Shown piece by piece: positions 26,979 to 34,066 of a stretch of 34,066 nt of DNA (positions are counted from its first letter, which is position 1; every line of letters begins with the position of its first letter). Below the pieces are notes generated by a model. It saw nothing but the letters and a program-made list of their open reading frames with translations, had not been told where the DNA came from and searched no databases. Source of the DNA: an uncultured Lachnospiraceae bacterium (GTDB lineage: Bacteria; Bacillota; Clostridia; Lachnospirales; Lachnospiraceae); assembly GCA_947174705.1 (NCBI GenBank), contig CAMWKB010000014.1:1-34066 (forward strand), given 5' to 3'. Position numbers and translations under genes: made by a program.

Positions 26979-28474
26979 GAATGCCGGAGGCAAAATATTA
27001 TAAAGATTATAATCATAATTATATGATTCTGGAAAGTAAAAATGATGAAGAGGGAGATTCTTACCAGCGCAGAATGTTAGTGTCGAACAAAATAGAAGGG
27101 ATTTTAGGATGCAGTCTTCGTGATGTTAACGGGGCGGTTTATTTTTATTATGACATAAGTTCTAAGGTATCGTTTGAGAATCTTTATAAGGGTAAGCAGC
27201 TTTCTTATGAACAGGTTAAAGATTTTTTTATACAGCTTAATATGATTTACCAAAACCTGGGTAAGTTTTTTATGGATGAGAGAGCACTGTTAGTCAGGCC
27301 GGATTGCATTTACTATGATCTGACTTCACGAAAATACTTTGGTTTATATTATCCGATGAATAAAAGCAAAATACAAAGTCCGTATGAAGAGTTAATGGAT
27401 TTTCTTCTGGCTCATATTGATAGCGGAAATCAAAATCTTGTAGATTGTATGTACCGGATTTATGAAATGTCGGAGACACAAAATTTTCTGCTGACGGATG
27501 CATTGTGTGTATTTGAAGAGTTGGAAAGCGATACGCTTGATGTAGAGGATATTATTGAGGAGAGCAGCATATTAGAGGGAAATGTAGTTGCGGATGTTAA
27601 CATTATTGATTCGGAAGGCATTTCTATGTCTAAGCCAATGAATAGTAACAATGAAAATTATTCTGAGGGCTATAATGGGGAGGATGAATATTTATTTTTA
27701 TCGGAAGAGGTAAAAAAGAATAAAAAAGTTACTGACAAACGAGAGAGAGTTAAAAGCAAAAAAACCGATGGAATACACTCAAAGTCAAAAAACAGCAGGA
27801 AATATTACGCGATTTTTACGTTTATATCTTTATGCGGAATATGCGGCACAGCTTGGATTTATTTTAATTATAAGCTTACACAGCAGGAACTTATGATGAT
27901 AGTATGCTGTATGGCGCTTATGGGAGTGTGCTTTGTATTTTCTTTCATACAATATTTTTTATCCGGGAAGAAAGCAGAGCAGGCGGAAAAAGAAGAGTTG
28001 GAATTACAGCAGGATATTTATGATGAATTTAGGGATGAAAAGCCGGTTGTGTTACAGGATGTGCTGGATAAAAATATAAATTCAAATATGAATATGAATA
28101 TTAATAATAGTGATTTCCGGCAAGTAGAGATAAAAGAGAGATATGGCGAAACTGTATTTATGGATTTGCGTAAACAGAAGATGGAATATAAACTGTATGC
28201 ATTAGACAAAAAGAATAAAAAACATATTGAATTGACACAATTTCCATTCACTATCGGAAAGATGGCGGGATGCGTGGATTGCGTACTTACGGATGATTCC
28301 ATAAGCAGACTTCATGCGAGGATTGAGAAACAGGATGAGAAAGTTTTTCTTACGGATATGAATTCAACTAACGGAACCTACAAAAATGGGCTGCGAATGG
28401 AACCAAGCGAGACTGTGGAGTTAGAACCGGGGGATGAGATTCGTTTTGGGAAATTGAATTATTGTTATCGATAA
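26975..28474 (+). CDS. Membrane protein with C-terminal FHA domain, Tad-cluster member
   Basis: 499 residues, starting at ATG 26975 in an ATGA overlap with the previous stop; an earlier in-frame GTG is disfavoured by the AGGTAGGTGG ribosome site. About 1-200 is an unassigned cytosolic domain, possibly the DUF6382 region (from memory). A charged, Lys-rich linker follows, then two adjacent membrane helices (about 277-335), then a C-terminal FHA domain (about 415-499) with FTIGKMAGC, SRLHARI and NSTNGTYKNG. FHA domains bind phosphothreonine peptides. No Ser/Thr kinase gene is in the window. It probably helps regulate or assemble the pilus from the cytoplasmic face. Confidence 0.86.
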   Translation: MRMPEAKYYKDYNHNYMILESKNDEEGDSYQRRMLVSNKIEGILGCSLRDVNGAVYFYYDISSKVSFENLYKGKQLSYEQVKDFFIQLNMIYQNLGKFFMDERALLVRPDCIYYDLTSRKYFGLYYPMNKSKIQSPYEELMDFLLAHIDSGNQNLVDCMYRIYEMSETQNFLLTDALCVFEELESDTLDVEDIIEESSILEGNVVADVNIIDSEGISMSKPMNSNNENYSEGYNGEDEYLFLSEEVKKNKKVTDKRERVKSKKTDGIHSKSKNSRKYYAIFTFISLCGICGTAWIYFNYKLTQQELMMIVCCMALMGVCFVFSFIQYFLSGKKAEQAEKEELELQQDIYDEFRDEKPVVLQDVLDKNINSNMNMNINNSDFRQVEIKERYGETVFMDLRKQKMEYKLYALDKKNKKHIELTQFPFTIGKMAGCVDCVLTDDSISRLHARIEKQDEKVFLTDMNSTNGTYKNGLRMEPSETVELEPGDEIRFGKLNYCYR

Positions 28475-28520
28475 TGCGTGAAATTATTTTTTAAAAAATG
28501 AATATTTGAACTAAAAATAA

Positions 28521-28550
28521 TTGACGAAAAAGAGAAAAGATGCCTATAAT
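28521..28550 (+). promoter_or_regulatory. Sigma-A promoter for the small 57-residue protein
   Basis: TTGACG (28521-28526), an 18-bp spacer and a perfect TATAAT (28545-28550). It lies 47 nt past the FHA gene stop and gives a leader of about 18 nt before ATG 28575. Confidence 0.7.
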
Positions 28551-28574
28551 ATCATTAAGATAGGAGGGCTGAAG

Positions 28575-28748
28575 ATGGAGGAAATGGAAACTATGGGAAT
28601 GACAGATAACCAGTGGAAGGACAATTTAAGGGTACAACTGGAAAATTGGGAGGATATTGAAGAACTTATACAAGCCGGAAAGACAGATGAAGCCTTAAAG
28701 AAAATTGGAAGAGTTAAAGCAAGAATTAACAAAGGATTAGAAGACTAA
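28575..28748 (+). CDS. Small unknown 57-residue protein
   Basis: The start is ATG 28575, fixed by AGGAGG at 28562-28567 and by the promoter: an earlier in-frame ATG at 28521 lies on the -35 box and cannot be transcribed from it. A mostly helical, charged protein (DNQWKDNLRVQLENWEDIEELI, then KTDEALKKIGRVKARIN), without membrane segments or Cys. No family recognised. Its own promoter right after the Tad cluster suggests independent control. Confidence 0.72.
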   Translation: MEEMETMGMTDNQWKDNLRVQLENWEDIEELIQAGKTDEALKKIGRVKARINKGLED

Positions 28749-28766
28749 AAAAAGAGTAAGCAAAAA

Positions 28767-28789
28767 GGGCGGCAGACCAAAAGCCGCCC
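28767..28789. terminator. GC-rich hairpin, weak terminator
   Basis: GGGCGGC (28767-28773) with GCCGCCC (28783-28789), loop 9 nt. On the plus strand only AATTTCG follows, so termination would be weak; the minus strand would have a five-U tail. Confidence 0.45.
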
Positions 28790-28810
28790 AATTTCGTTAA
28801 CATGAGAACA

Positions 28811-28839
28811 TTGACATGATAAAATTAAAATGTTAATCT
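28811..28839 (+). promoter_or_regulatory. Sigma-A promoter of the rhomboid gene
   Basis: TTGACA (28811-28816), a 17-bp spacer and TAATCT (28834-28839). An inverted repeat TTAACAT/ATGTTAA (28798-28804 with 28830-28836) frames the -35 and reaches the -10, a possible operator. Confidence 0.65.
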
Positions 28840-28869
28840 CAGAAGTATAGGGAAGGGCATAATATTATC

Positions 28870-29928
28870 ATGGTATTTGAACAATTAGAGCGTTTATTAA
28901 CAGAGCAGGGTTTTGGTAAGATTGCATCTAATCTTCCGGAGTTTTCTTTTTTCTTTCGTGTAGAAAATACGTGTGTGAATGTTCTGTATGTTATTGATTA
29001 TAAGCAGGAACTTTATATTACACAGGATCAATATTGGCATATCAGGGGAAGAATTAAGGATTTTTTGAATATAAAAGGACTTAATGACATACATATACTG
29101 TCCCTGCTGATCTGTGAAGACATAGAGAAAGCAAAACAATTGTGTGTAAATGATACGTTCTGTTGGTTGATCGATCCGGTTAGAAATAAATTATTAATCT
29201 ATGAAAATCAGGTACTTGACTTTTATGGAATAAAAAATATTCTGGAGGAATTTCTGTTTAATATATCGCAGGTACCTGTTGAAGCAAATGGGATTCCGAG
29301 AGCAGAGGATAGTGTAAGCGGGAGTTTCCTCAGTAAATGTATAACAATGCCGTGGGTGAATATTATATTGGTAGTGATTAATGTAATTTTGTTCATTGTA
29401 TGTACATTTACAGGTGATTTGTTATATAATATAGGTACTTTCGGTGTAATGGATTTGATTGAGAATGGAGAATGGCATCGCATATTTACCAGTATGTTTC
29501 TGCATTCGAATATTCAGCATCTTGTCAGCAATATGTTGATTTTATATTATATCGGAAATGTAGTAGAGAAAAATATCGGGCATTTACCGTATATGAGTAT
29601 TTACTTTTTATCAGGTTTGGCCGGAAATATTTTTTCTGCCGGATATGAATTGTATACAGAGGAATATATAAGTTCCCTGGGCGCAAGCGGCGCGGTTTTC
29701 GGAATAGAGGGCGCTATGCTCATGCTGGCGATTCTTAACAAGGGTAAAATTACCGAGATAACGGCAGGCAGACTGGCATTTGCAATCGCATTTTCGTTGT
29801 ACTGCGGTTTTACCAGCAGTTACGTCAATAACATGGCGCATATCGGGGGCGTATTAATGGGATTTGCGGCAACAGGTATTTTCTGGTTGATTTGCGGTAA
29901 CGGAAAAAGGAAAAAATATAACAAATGA
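28870..29928 (+). CDS. Rhomboid-family intramembrane serine protease
   Basis: 352 residues. Residues 1-150 are a cytosolic domain of unknown type; the rest is a six-helix rhomboid core. The catalytic Ser is S273 in GASGAVFG and the catalytic His is H324 in NNMAHIGG; an HLVSN motif in helix 2 provides the conserved oxyanion-side His and Asn. The protease should cleave within membrane helices of other proteins; its substrate is unknown. GGGAAGGG lies 13-20 nt upstream of ATG 28870. Bacterial rhomboids often carry such N-terminal additions. It precedes the flavodoxin-like gene by 36 nt, possibly cotranscribed. Confidence 0.9.
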   Translation: MVFEQLERLLTEQGFGKIASNLPEFSFFFRVENTCVNVLYVIDYKQELYITQDQYWHIRGRIKDFLNIKGLNDIHILSLLICEDIEKAKQLCVNDTFCWLIDPVRNKLLIYENQVLDFYGIKNILEEFLFNISQVPVEANGIPRAEDSVSGSFLSKCITMPWVNIILVVINVILFIVCTFTGDLLYNIGTFGVMDLIENGEWHRIFTSMFLHSNIQHLVSNMLILYYIGNVVEKNIGHLPYMSIYFLSGLAGNIFSAGYELYTEEYISSLGASGAVFGIEGAMLMLAILNKGKITEITAGRLAFAIAFSLYCGFTSSYVNNMAHIGGVLMGFAATGIFWLICGNGKRKKYNK

Positions 29929-29964
29929 GATATAGTATACTGAAGGAAAGGCGTGGTTATTGTT

Positions 29965-30963
29965 ATGAAGATTAATATTTATTATGGCGGTAGAGGATTA
30001 ATAGATGACCCGACGCTTTATGTATTGGCTAAGATAGAAGAGGTATTGGATGAGCTGCATGTAACCGTAGAAACATTCCGGTTGATGGATTTGAAAAACA
30101 GCATTACAACATTACCCCAGACTTTGAAAGATGCAGACGGTATTATATTAGCAACAACTATAGAGTGGTATGGAATTGGCGGATTTATGCAGCAATTTCT
30201 GGATGCATGCTGGCTGTATGGAGATAAAGAAAAAATAAGCAGGATTTACATGTGCCCGATTGTTATGTCAACCACATATGGGGAACAGGATGGAAAGCTG
30301 AATTTGGCAACCGCATGGGAAATTTTAGGCGGCCGTCCGTGCAGCGGACTTTGCGGCTATATCGAAGATATGAGTATTTTAGAGGATAATGACGATTATC
30401 TGCGTATTATTGAGAAAAAGGCGGAGAATCTCTACAGGACTATTAATCAGAAGATGCCTTGTCTTCCGGCAAGTAATCAGGCTGTCAAGCAGAAAATAAC
30501 AGTCCCGCGCAACATTGATCTGACGCCACAGGAAACCGAACAACTTTCACAATATGCCTCTGATGACAGTTATGTACAGCGTCAGAAAGCGGATATTCAG
30601 GAACTTACAAGCTTGTTCAGGGATATGATGGGAAATAACGAAAAAGTGAATAACGCCGGTTTTTTGGAGGACTTGGAAACACACTTCAGACCTTTGGCGG
30701 GATTTAAGGCTAACTATAAGATTGTAATTGAAGAAGAATCCAAGCCGATTGTTATAGAGGTGGATGGGGCACATATAAATTGCTTCTATGGAGAAGGAAA
30801 TAATTTTGATGTGGAAATACAGCTTAGTCAGGACTCCATGAAAGAAATTGTTACCGGTATGACAACCTTCCAGCGTTCTTTTATGGCAGGCGATATGAAG
30901 ATGAAGGGTGATTTTAAAGTCCTTAGGACATTGGATGAGATTTTTGTATTTGAATATAAATAA
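29965..30963 (+). CDS. Flavodoxin-like/SCP2 fusion protein
   Basis: 332 residues. The N-terminal half (about 1-170) is a flavodoxin/NADPH-dependent FMN reductase-type fold: MKINIYYGGRG, then ADGIILATTIEWYGIGGFMQ, close to the loop that holds FMN. About 215-332 is an SCP2 sterol/lipid-binding domain: HFRPLAGFKANYKIVIEE and GDMKMKGDFKVLRTL. The start is ATG 29965: AAGGAAAGG (29943-29951) is too close to ATG-like GTG 29953 to serve it. The fusion suggests a redox or electron carrier acting on a lipid-like ligand; the substrate is unknown. Confidence 0.84.
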   Translation: MKINIYYGGRGLIDDPTLYVLAKIEEVLDELHVTVETFRLMDLKNSITTLPQTLKDADGIILATTIEWYGIGGFMQQFLDACWLYGDKEKISRIYMCPIVMSTTYGEQDGKLNLATAWEILGGRPCSGLCGYIEDMSILEDNDDYLRIIEKKAENLYRTINQKMPCLPASNQAVKQKITVPRNIDLTPQETEQLSQYASDDSYVQRQKADIQELTSLFRDMMGNNEKVNNAGFLEDLETHFRPLAGFKANYKIVIEEESKPIVIEVDGAHINCFYGEGNNFDVEIQLSQDSMKEIVTGMTTFQRSFMAGDMKMKGDFKVLRTLDEIFVFEYK

Positions 30964-30988
30964 ACTTTTAATAAATTAAGAGAGGAAT

Positions 30989-31411
30989 ATGAGTGACATG
31001 AAAGATGATAATTGCATTTTTTGCAAAATAGCAAATGGGGAAATACCGTCCAAAACACTGTGTGAGGATGATGAGTTTCGTGTGATTTTAGACCTTGGAC
31101 CTGCGGCTAAAGGACATGCGCTGATTTTACCAAAGGACCATTACGCAAATCTATATGAACTGCCTGAGGAGACGGCATCTAAGGTTATGCTGCTTGCTAA
31201 GAAGATGGCTGTGCAAATGACGGATAAACTTAAATGTGACGGATTTAATCTTGTGCAGAATAATGGAGAGGTTGCAGGGCAAACGGTATTTCATTTCCAT
31301 ATGCACTTAATTCCGAGATATAAGAATGATAACCAGATTATAGGATGGAAGCCGGGAGAACCTTCGCAGGAAGAATTGGAAGAAATCAGGACTCAGATTG
31401 TAGGAGAATAA
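30989..31411 (+). CDS. HIT family nucleotide hydrolase
   Basis: 140 residues of the histidine-triad superfamily, which hydrolyses nucleoside phosphoramidates and adenylates. The N-terminal CIFCKIANGEIPSK and the triad HFHMHLIP (H102, H104, H106) are complete. C-terminal WKPGEPSQEEL is typical of Hint-type members. GAGAGGA precedes ATG 30989; it begins 25 nt after the previous gene and ends 8 nt before fumarase alpha, so an operon is likely. Confidence 0.93.
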   Translation: MSDMKDDNCIFCKIANGEIPSKTLCEDDEFRVILDLGPAAKGHALILPKDHYANLYELPEETASKVMLLAKKMAVQMTDKLKCDGFNLVQNNGEVAGQTVFHFHMHLIPRYKNDNQIIGWKPGEPSQEELEEIRTQIVGE

Positions 31412-31419
31412 CTATAATT

Positions 31420-32262
31420 ATGCGGGAAATAAATGTTGCGGAAATTACGGAAAATATAAAAGAAATGTGCATTGAAGCAAATCATATTCTTACGCAGGAT
31501 ATGGATTTGGCGATGAAGACGGCGGTTGACGCGGAGAAGGCTCCTTTGGGACGGCAGATTCTGTGTCAACTGCAAGACAATTTAAAAATTGCCAAAGAGG
31601 ATATGATACCTATTTGTCAGGATACCGGAATGGCAGTTGTGTTTATGGAAATAGGACAGGATGTTCATTTTACCGGAGGTATTCTGGAAGACGCAGTGAA
31701 TGAAGGCGTCCGAAAAGGATATGTTGAGGGTTATCTTAGAAAATCCGTGGTAAAAGACCCTATTATCAGAGAAAATACAAAGGATAATACGCCGGCAATC
31801 ATTCATTATGAAATTGTTCCTGGTGATAAAGTAAAGATTACGGTTGCACCGAAAGGTTTCGGAAGTGAAAACATGAGCAGAGTGTTTATGCTTAAACCGG
31901 CCGATGGAATTGACGGTGTTAAAGATGCCATTCTCACAGCCGTTAAGGAGGCCGGTCCTAACGCCTGTCCGCCTATGGTAATCGGTGTAGGCATAGGAGG
32001 TACTTTTGAAAAATGTGCTCTTATGGCCAAAAAAGCGTTAACCAGACCGGTCAATGAGCGTTCGCAGATTCCTTATATTAAAGAGTTAGAAGAAGAAATG
32101 TTAGAGAAGATAAATAAGACCGGTATAGGTCCGGGCGGCTTAGGCGGAACTACAACTGCGCTTGCAGTTAATATTAATACATATCCTACACATATTGCCG
32201 GTCTGCCGGTGGGAATTAACATATGTTGCCATGTGAACAGACATGCAGTGCGAGTAGTGTGA
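31420..32262 (+). CDS. Fumarate hydratase class I alpha subunit (iron-sulfur)
   Basis: 280 residues, the large subunit of the two-subunit class I fumarase/tartrate dehydratase family, which interconverts fumarate and malate. The [4Fe-4S] cluster Cys are visible: C66 (PICQDTGM), C183 (NACPPMVIGVGIGG) and C199 (FEKCAL). A C-terminal Gly-rich GPGGLGGTTTAL completes the pattern. ATG 31420 is preferred to an earlier in-frame start that would run through the HIT gene; AGGAGAA is upstream. Fumarase versus L-tartrate dehydratase cannot be separated by sequence alone, though no tartrate transporter is present. Partner of the next gene. Confidence 0.94.
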   Translation: MREINVAEITENIKEMCIEANHILTQDMDLAMKTAVDAEKAPLGRQILCQLQDNLKIAKEDMIPICQDTGMAVVFMEIGQDVHFTGGILEDAVNEGVRKGYVEGYLRKSVVKDPIIRENTKDNTPAIIHYEIVPGDKVKITVAPKGFGSENMSRVFMLKPADGIDGVKDAILTAVKEAGPNACPPMVIGVGIGGTFEKCALMAKKALTRPVNERSQIPYIKELEEEMLEKINKTGIGPGGLGGTTTALAVNINTYPTHIAGLPVGINICCHVNRHAVRVV

Positions 32263-32277
32263 AAGGGGTAGTTAAAA

Positions 32278-32850
32278 ATGGAGCGACATATCAATGCACC
32301 GATGAATATAGAGGAATCTAAAACATTGCGTGCCGGAGATTATGTTTATATAACCGGAACAATTTATACTGCAAGGGACGCAGCACATAAAAGGATGTAT
32401 GAGTCGCTTGAAAAAGGTGAGGCTCTGCCATTGGAAATTAAACAGAATATTATTTACTATATGGGGCCGTCTCCGGCAAGAGAAGGGCGTCCAATTGGCT
32501 CTGCAGGACCGACTACGGCAAGCCGTATGGATAAGTACACTCCCGCGTTATTGGATTTAGGTCTGATTGGAATGATTGGAAAAGGAAAACGTTCTGAAGC
32601 TGTGAAAGAAGCAATCGTAAGAAATGGTGCGGTATATTTTGCTGCAGTCGGCGGTGCAGGCGCTTTACTTTCCAAAGCAATCAAATCATCGGAAGTAATT
32701 GCTTATGATGATTTGGGAACAGAGGCAATTCGCAGGTTGGAAGTAGACAACTTTCCTGTTATTGTTGTAATAGACTCAGAAGGAAATAATTTATATGAAA
32801 CGGCTATTGCAGATTATTTAGATTATAATGAAAAAGCCATTGACAAATAA
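32278..32850 (+). CDS. Fumarate hydratase class I beta subunit
   Basis: 190 residues, the small subunit pairing with the alpha subunit 15 nt upstream. Motifs: LRAGDYVYITGTIYTARDAAH near the start, YYMGPSPA, GPTTASRMDKYTP and GLIGMIGKGKRS, the conserved active-site region of this subunit. Ends just before the tRNA-Ser promoter, which overlaps its last codons. Confidence 0.94.
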   Translation: MERHINAPMNIEESKTLRAGDYVYITGTIYTARDAAHKRMYESLEKGEALPLEIKQNIIYYMGPSPAREGRPIGSAGPTTASRMDKYTPALLDLGLIGMIGKGKRSEAVKEAIVRNGAVYFAAVGGAGALLSKAIKSSEVIAYDDLGTEAIRRLEVDNFPVIVVIDSEGNNLYETAIADYLDYNEKAIDK

Positions 32851-32868
32851 AATTCCCTTATGTATAAT
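32840..32868 (+). promoter_or_regulatory. Consensus sigma-A promoter of tRNA-Ser
   Basis: TTGACA (32840-32845), a 17-bp spacer and TATAAT (32863-32868), a perfect match overlapping the end of the fumarase beta gene. About 80 nt separate the predicted start from the tRNA. Confidence 0.85.
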
Positions 32869-32954
32869 AACAAATGCGTCATATGAAAAATATATATTAT
32901 ATTAGATATATGGCGGTTATAAATTCATATTGGTAGAGGATGAGTTCAGACTGT

Positions 32955-33042
32955 GGAGAAATACTCAAGAGGCTGAAGAGGCGCCCCTGCTAAGGGTGTA
33001 GGTCGTTTACGCGGCGCGAGGGTTCAAATCCCTCTTTCTCCG
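32955..33042 (+). tRNA. tRNA-Ser (anticodon GCT)
   Basis: An 88-nt class II tRNA with a long variable arm. Acceptor GGAGAAA pairs with TTTCTCC (33035-33041), discriminator G as expected for Ser; anticodon loop CTGCTAA gives GCT; the T-arm has GGTTCAAATCC. No CCA encoded. Confidence 0.97.
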
Positions 33043-33066
33043 TTTTATCTACCATAAGAATAATGT

Positions 33067-33098
33067 AAAAGTGCAGGTTGATGAGCTTGCACTTTTTT
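33067..33098 (+). terminator. Rho-independent terminator after tRNA-Ser
   Basis: AAAAGTGCA (33067-33075) with TGCACTTTT (33088-33096), a perfect 9-bp stem, and a T-run to 33098. It lies before the HAD gene, whose longer reading frame would begin inside it. Confidence 0.86.
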
Positions 33099-33145
33099 CT
33101 TCTGATAAGGATAGTAAATTTAGTTTTCACTATGGAGAAAAAGTT

Positions 33146-33796
33146 ATGAATAAGTATGATGTGATTCTTCTGGATTTAGACGGTACACTTACAGACCCCG
33201 GGCTTGGGATAACCAATTCCGTTGCGCATGCTTTGGAGAAAAGAAATATAGAGGTTTCTGACAGAACAACCTTATATAAGTTTATCGGGCCGCCATTGCA
33301 GGATTCATTTGAACAATTTTATGGCTTCTCACAAGAGGAGTGTTTGGCTGCAATTGAAGACTATAGAGAATATTTCAGTGATAAAGGCATATATGAGAAT
33401 GAGTTGTATGATGGAATAGAAGAATTATTGCAAAGCTTAAAAGCTGCCGGTAAAAAAATTGTTCTGGCGACATCAAAGCCGGAAGAATTTTCTATTAAAA
33501 TATTAAAGTATTTTGGGATTGACGGTTATTTTGATTTTATTGCCGGAGCAACAATGGACGGAACGAGGAGCCGAAAAGTTGATGTGATCAGATATGCGTT
33601 AGAGCAGCTTGGTATCGAGGATTTATCTACGACAGTTATGGTTGGCGATAGAAAGTACGACATATCAGGGGCTGTGGCTGCAGGGATTGATTCTATCGGA
33701 GTCCTATATGGTTACGGAAACTACCAGGAACTGGAAAGTGCAGGAGCAACTTACATTGCGGAAAAAGTGACGGATATTTTACCATTGATTGAGTAA
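33146..33796 (+). CDS. HAD-superfamily phosphatase, phosphoglycolate-phosphatase-like
   Basis: 216 residues, HAD class IA. Motif I is DLDGTLTD (nucleophile D10, D12), motif II is ATSKPEE, and motif IV is MVGDRKYDISGA. The cap region between motifs I and II is helical, as in Gph/PpaX-type phosphatases. The substrate is not readable from sequence. The start is ATG 33146 with GGAGAAA upstream; the longer in-frame version from 33071 would begin inside the tRNA terminator. It has no clear promoter of its own and may be read through the tRNA terminator. Confidence 0.9.
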   Translation: MNKYDVILLDLDGTLTDPGLGITNSVAHALEKRNIEVSDRTTLYKFIGPPLQDSFEQFYGFSQEECLAAIEDYREYFSDKGIYENELYDGIEELLQSLKAAGKKIVLATSKPEEFSIKILKYFGIDGYFDFIAGATMDGTRSRKVDVIRYALEQLGIEDLSTTVMVGDRKYDISGAVAAGIDSIGVLYGYGNYQELESAGATYIAEKVTDILPLIE

Positions 33797-33851
33797 GTAT
33801 TATATTACATATATTTAGTTTAGAAAAAAGTCAAATAAATCAATTACCCGC

Positions 33852-33881
33852 TTGACAAAAGCTGGAAATGGATGATACAAT
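33852..33881 (+). promoter_or_regulatory. rRNA operon promoter P1
   Basis: TTGACA (33852-33857), an 18-bp spacer and TACAAT (33876-33881). A hairpin, CCCACC/GGTGGG (33887-33892 with 33899-33904), follows at the predicted start. Confidence 0.72.
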
Positions 33882-33945
33882 AAAAACCCACCGCTTAAGG
33901 TGGGAAACGAAATTGAAAAAATTTCAAAAAAGTTTTAAAAAGCCC

Positions 33946-33974
33946 TTGACGGTGGGCCGCAGTTATGGTAATAT
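33946..33974 (+). promoter_or_regulatory. rRNA operon promoter P2
   Basis: TTGACG (33946-33951), a 17-bp spacer and TAATAT (33969-33974), preceded by an A/T-rich stretch (33909-33940) like an UP element. Tandem P1-P2 promoters are typical of rRNA operons. Confidence 0.75.
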
Positions 33975-34066
33975 ACTAAAGCTGCGTGTTTGATAGAAAA
34001 CACCGCAGGACAACAGAACCTTGACAAACAAACAGTAATGCAACCCTGAAAATTCAAGAGAATTTC
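33975..34066 (+). other. rRNA operon leader, 16S gene expected beyond the window
   Basis: The last 90 bases look like a Lachnospiraceae rRNA leader, including ACCTTGACAAACAAACAG and CAACCCTGAAAATTC just before the edge, the stretch that typically precedes 16S processing. This is recognition from memory; no 16S sequence itself is present, so it stays a prediction. Confidence 0.6.

Noticed and set aside
33071-33145. An N-terminal extension of the HAD phosphatase
   Set aside because: It begins inside the tRNA-Ser terminator, and the HAD motif sits at the usual distance from ATG 33146.

Overview
The window looks like chromosome from a motile, Gram-positive anaerobe of the Clostridia, most likely Lachnospiraceae (Roseburia/Butyrivibrio/Eubacterium type). 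The reasons are low-to-moderate G+C, strong AAGGAGG-type ribosome sites, frequent TTG starts, two-subunit iron-sulfur fumarase, flagellin with FliS, a Tad pilus cluster of Gram-positive type with no outer-membrane secretin, and a BofA/DUF2508 pair. The assignment rests on gene content and style only; no search was run.

Layout. 1-5000: a heterodimeric ABC exporter (two subunits overlapping by 1 nt), then a separately promoted 10-TM heavy-metal/manganese exporter-like protein. 5000-8000: an unknown 203-residue protein behind a 5' hairpin, tRNA-Lys(CTT) on the minus strand, then tatD and rsmA. 8000-12500: a TPR protein with a degenerate AAA+-like domain, cotranscribed with the glycogen branching enzyme glgB. 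12600-17600: a large repeat-containing protein with a FliK-like C-terminus, flagellin and FliS. 17600-18260: DUF2508 and bofA, divergent.

18290-28750: a complete one-direction Tad/Flp pilus cluster. Its order is A24 peptidase 1, TadZ-like, TadA, TadB, TadC-like with an Ig-like insert, Flp pilin, DUF5702-like membrane-anchored protein, TadE-like protein with two Cys/His modules, A24 peptidase 2, TadF-like protein, FHA-domain protein. A small protein with its own promoter follows. Most genes overlap or nearly touch, so they are probably one transcript from the promoter at 18294-18322, followed by a leader of about 130 nt that may be structured.

28800-33800: rhomboid protease, a flavodoxin-like/SCP2 fusion, a HIT protein, fumarase alpha and beta, tRNA-Ser(GCT) and a HAD phosphatase. 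33850-34066: two tandem strong promoters and a leader typical of an rRNA operon; the 16S gene should begin just beyond the window.

Most of this is ordinary chromosome. The best candidates for something new lie in the Tad cluster (two peptidases, a nucleotide-site-less TadZ, an Ig-like insert in TadC, a metal-binding-like TadE tail, an FHA partner, a likely ATT start and a leader RNA). Others are the TPR-pseudo-AAA+ partner of glgB, the repeat protein upstream of flagellin, and the hairpin leader at 5071-5124. There is no CRISPR array, insertion sequence, prophage or integrase.
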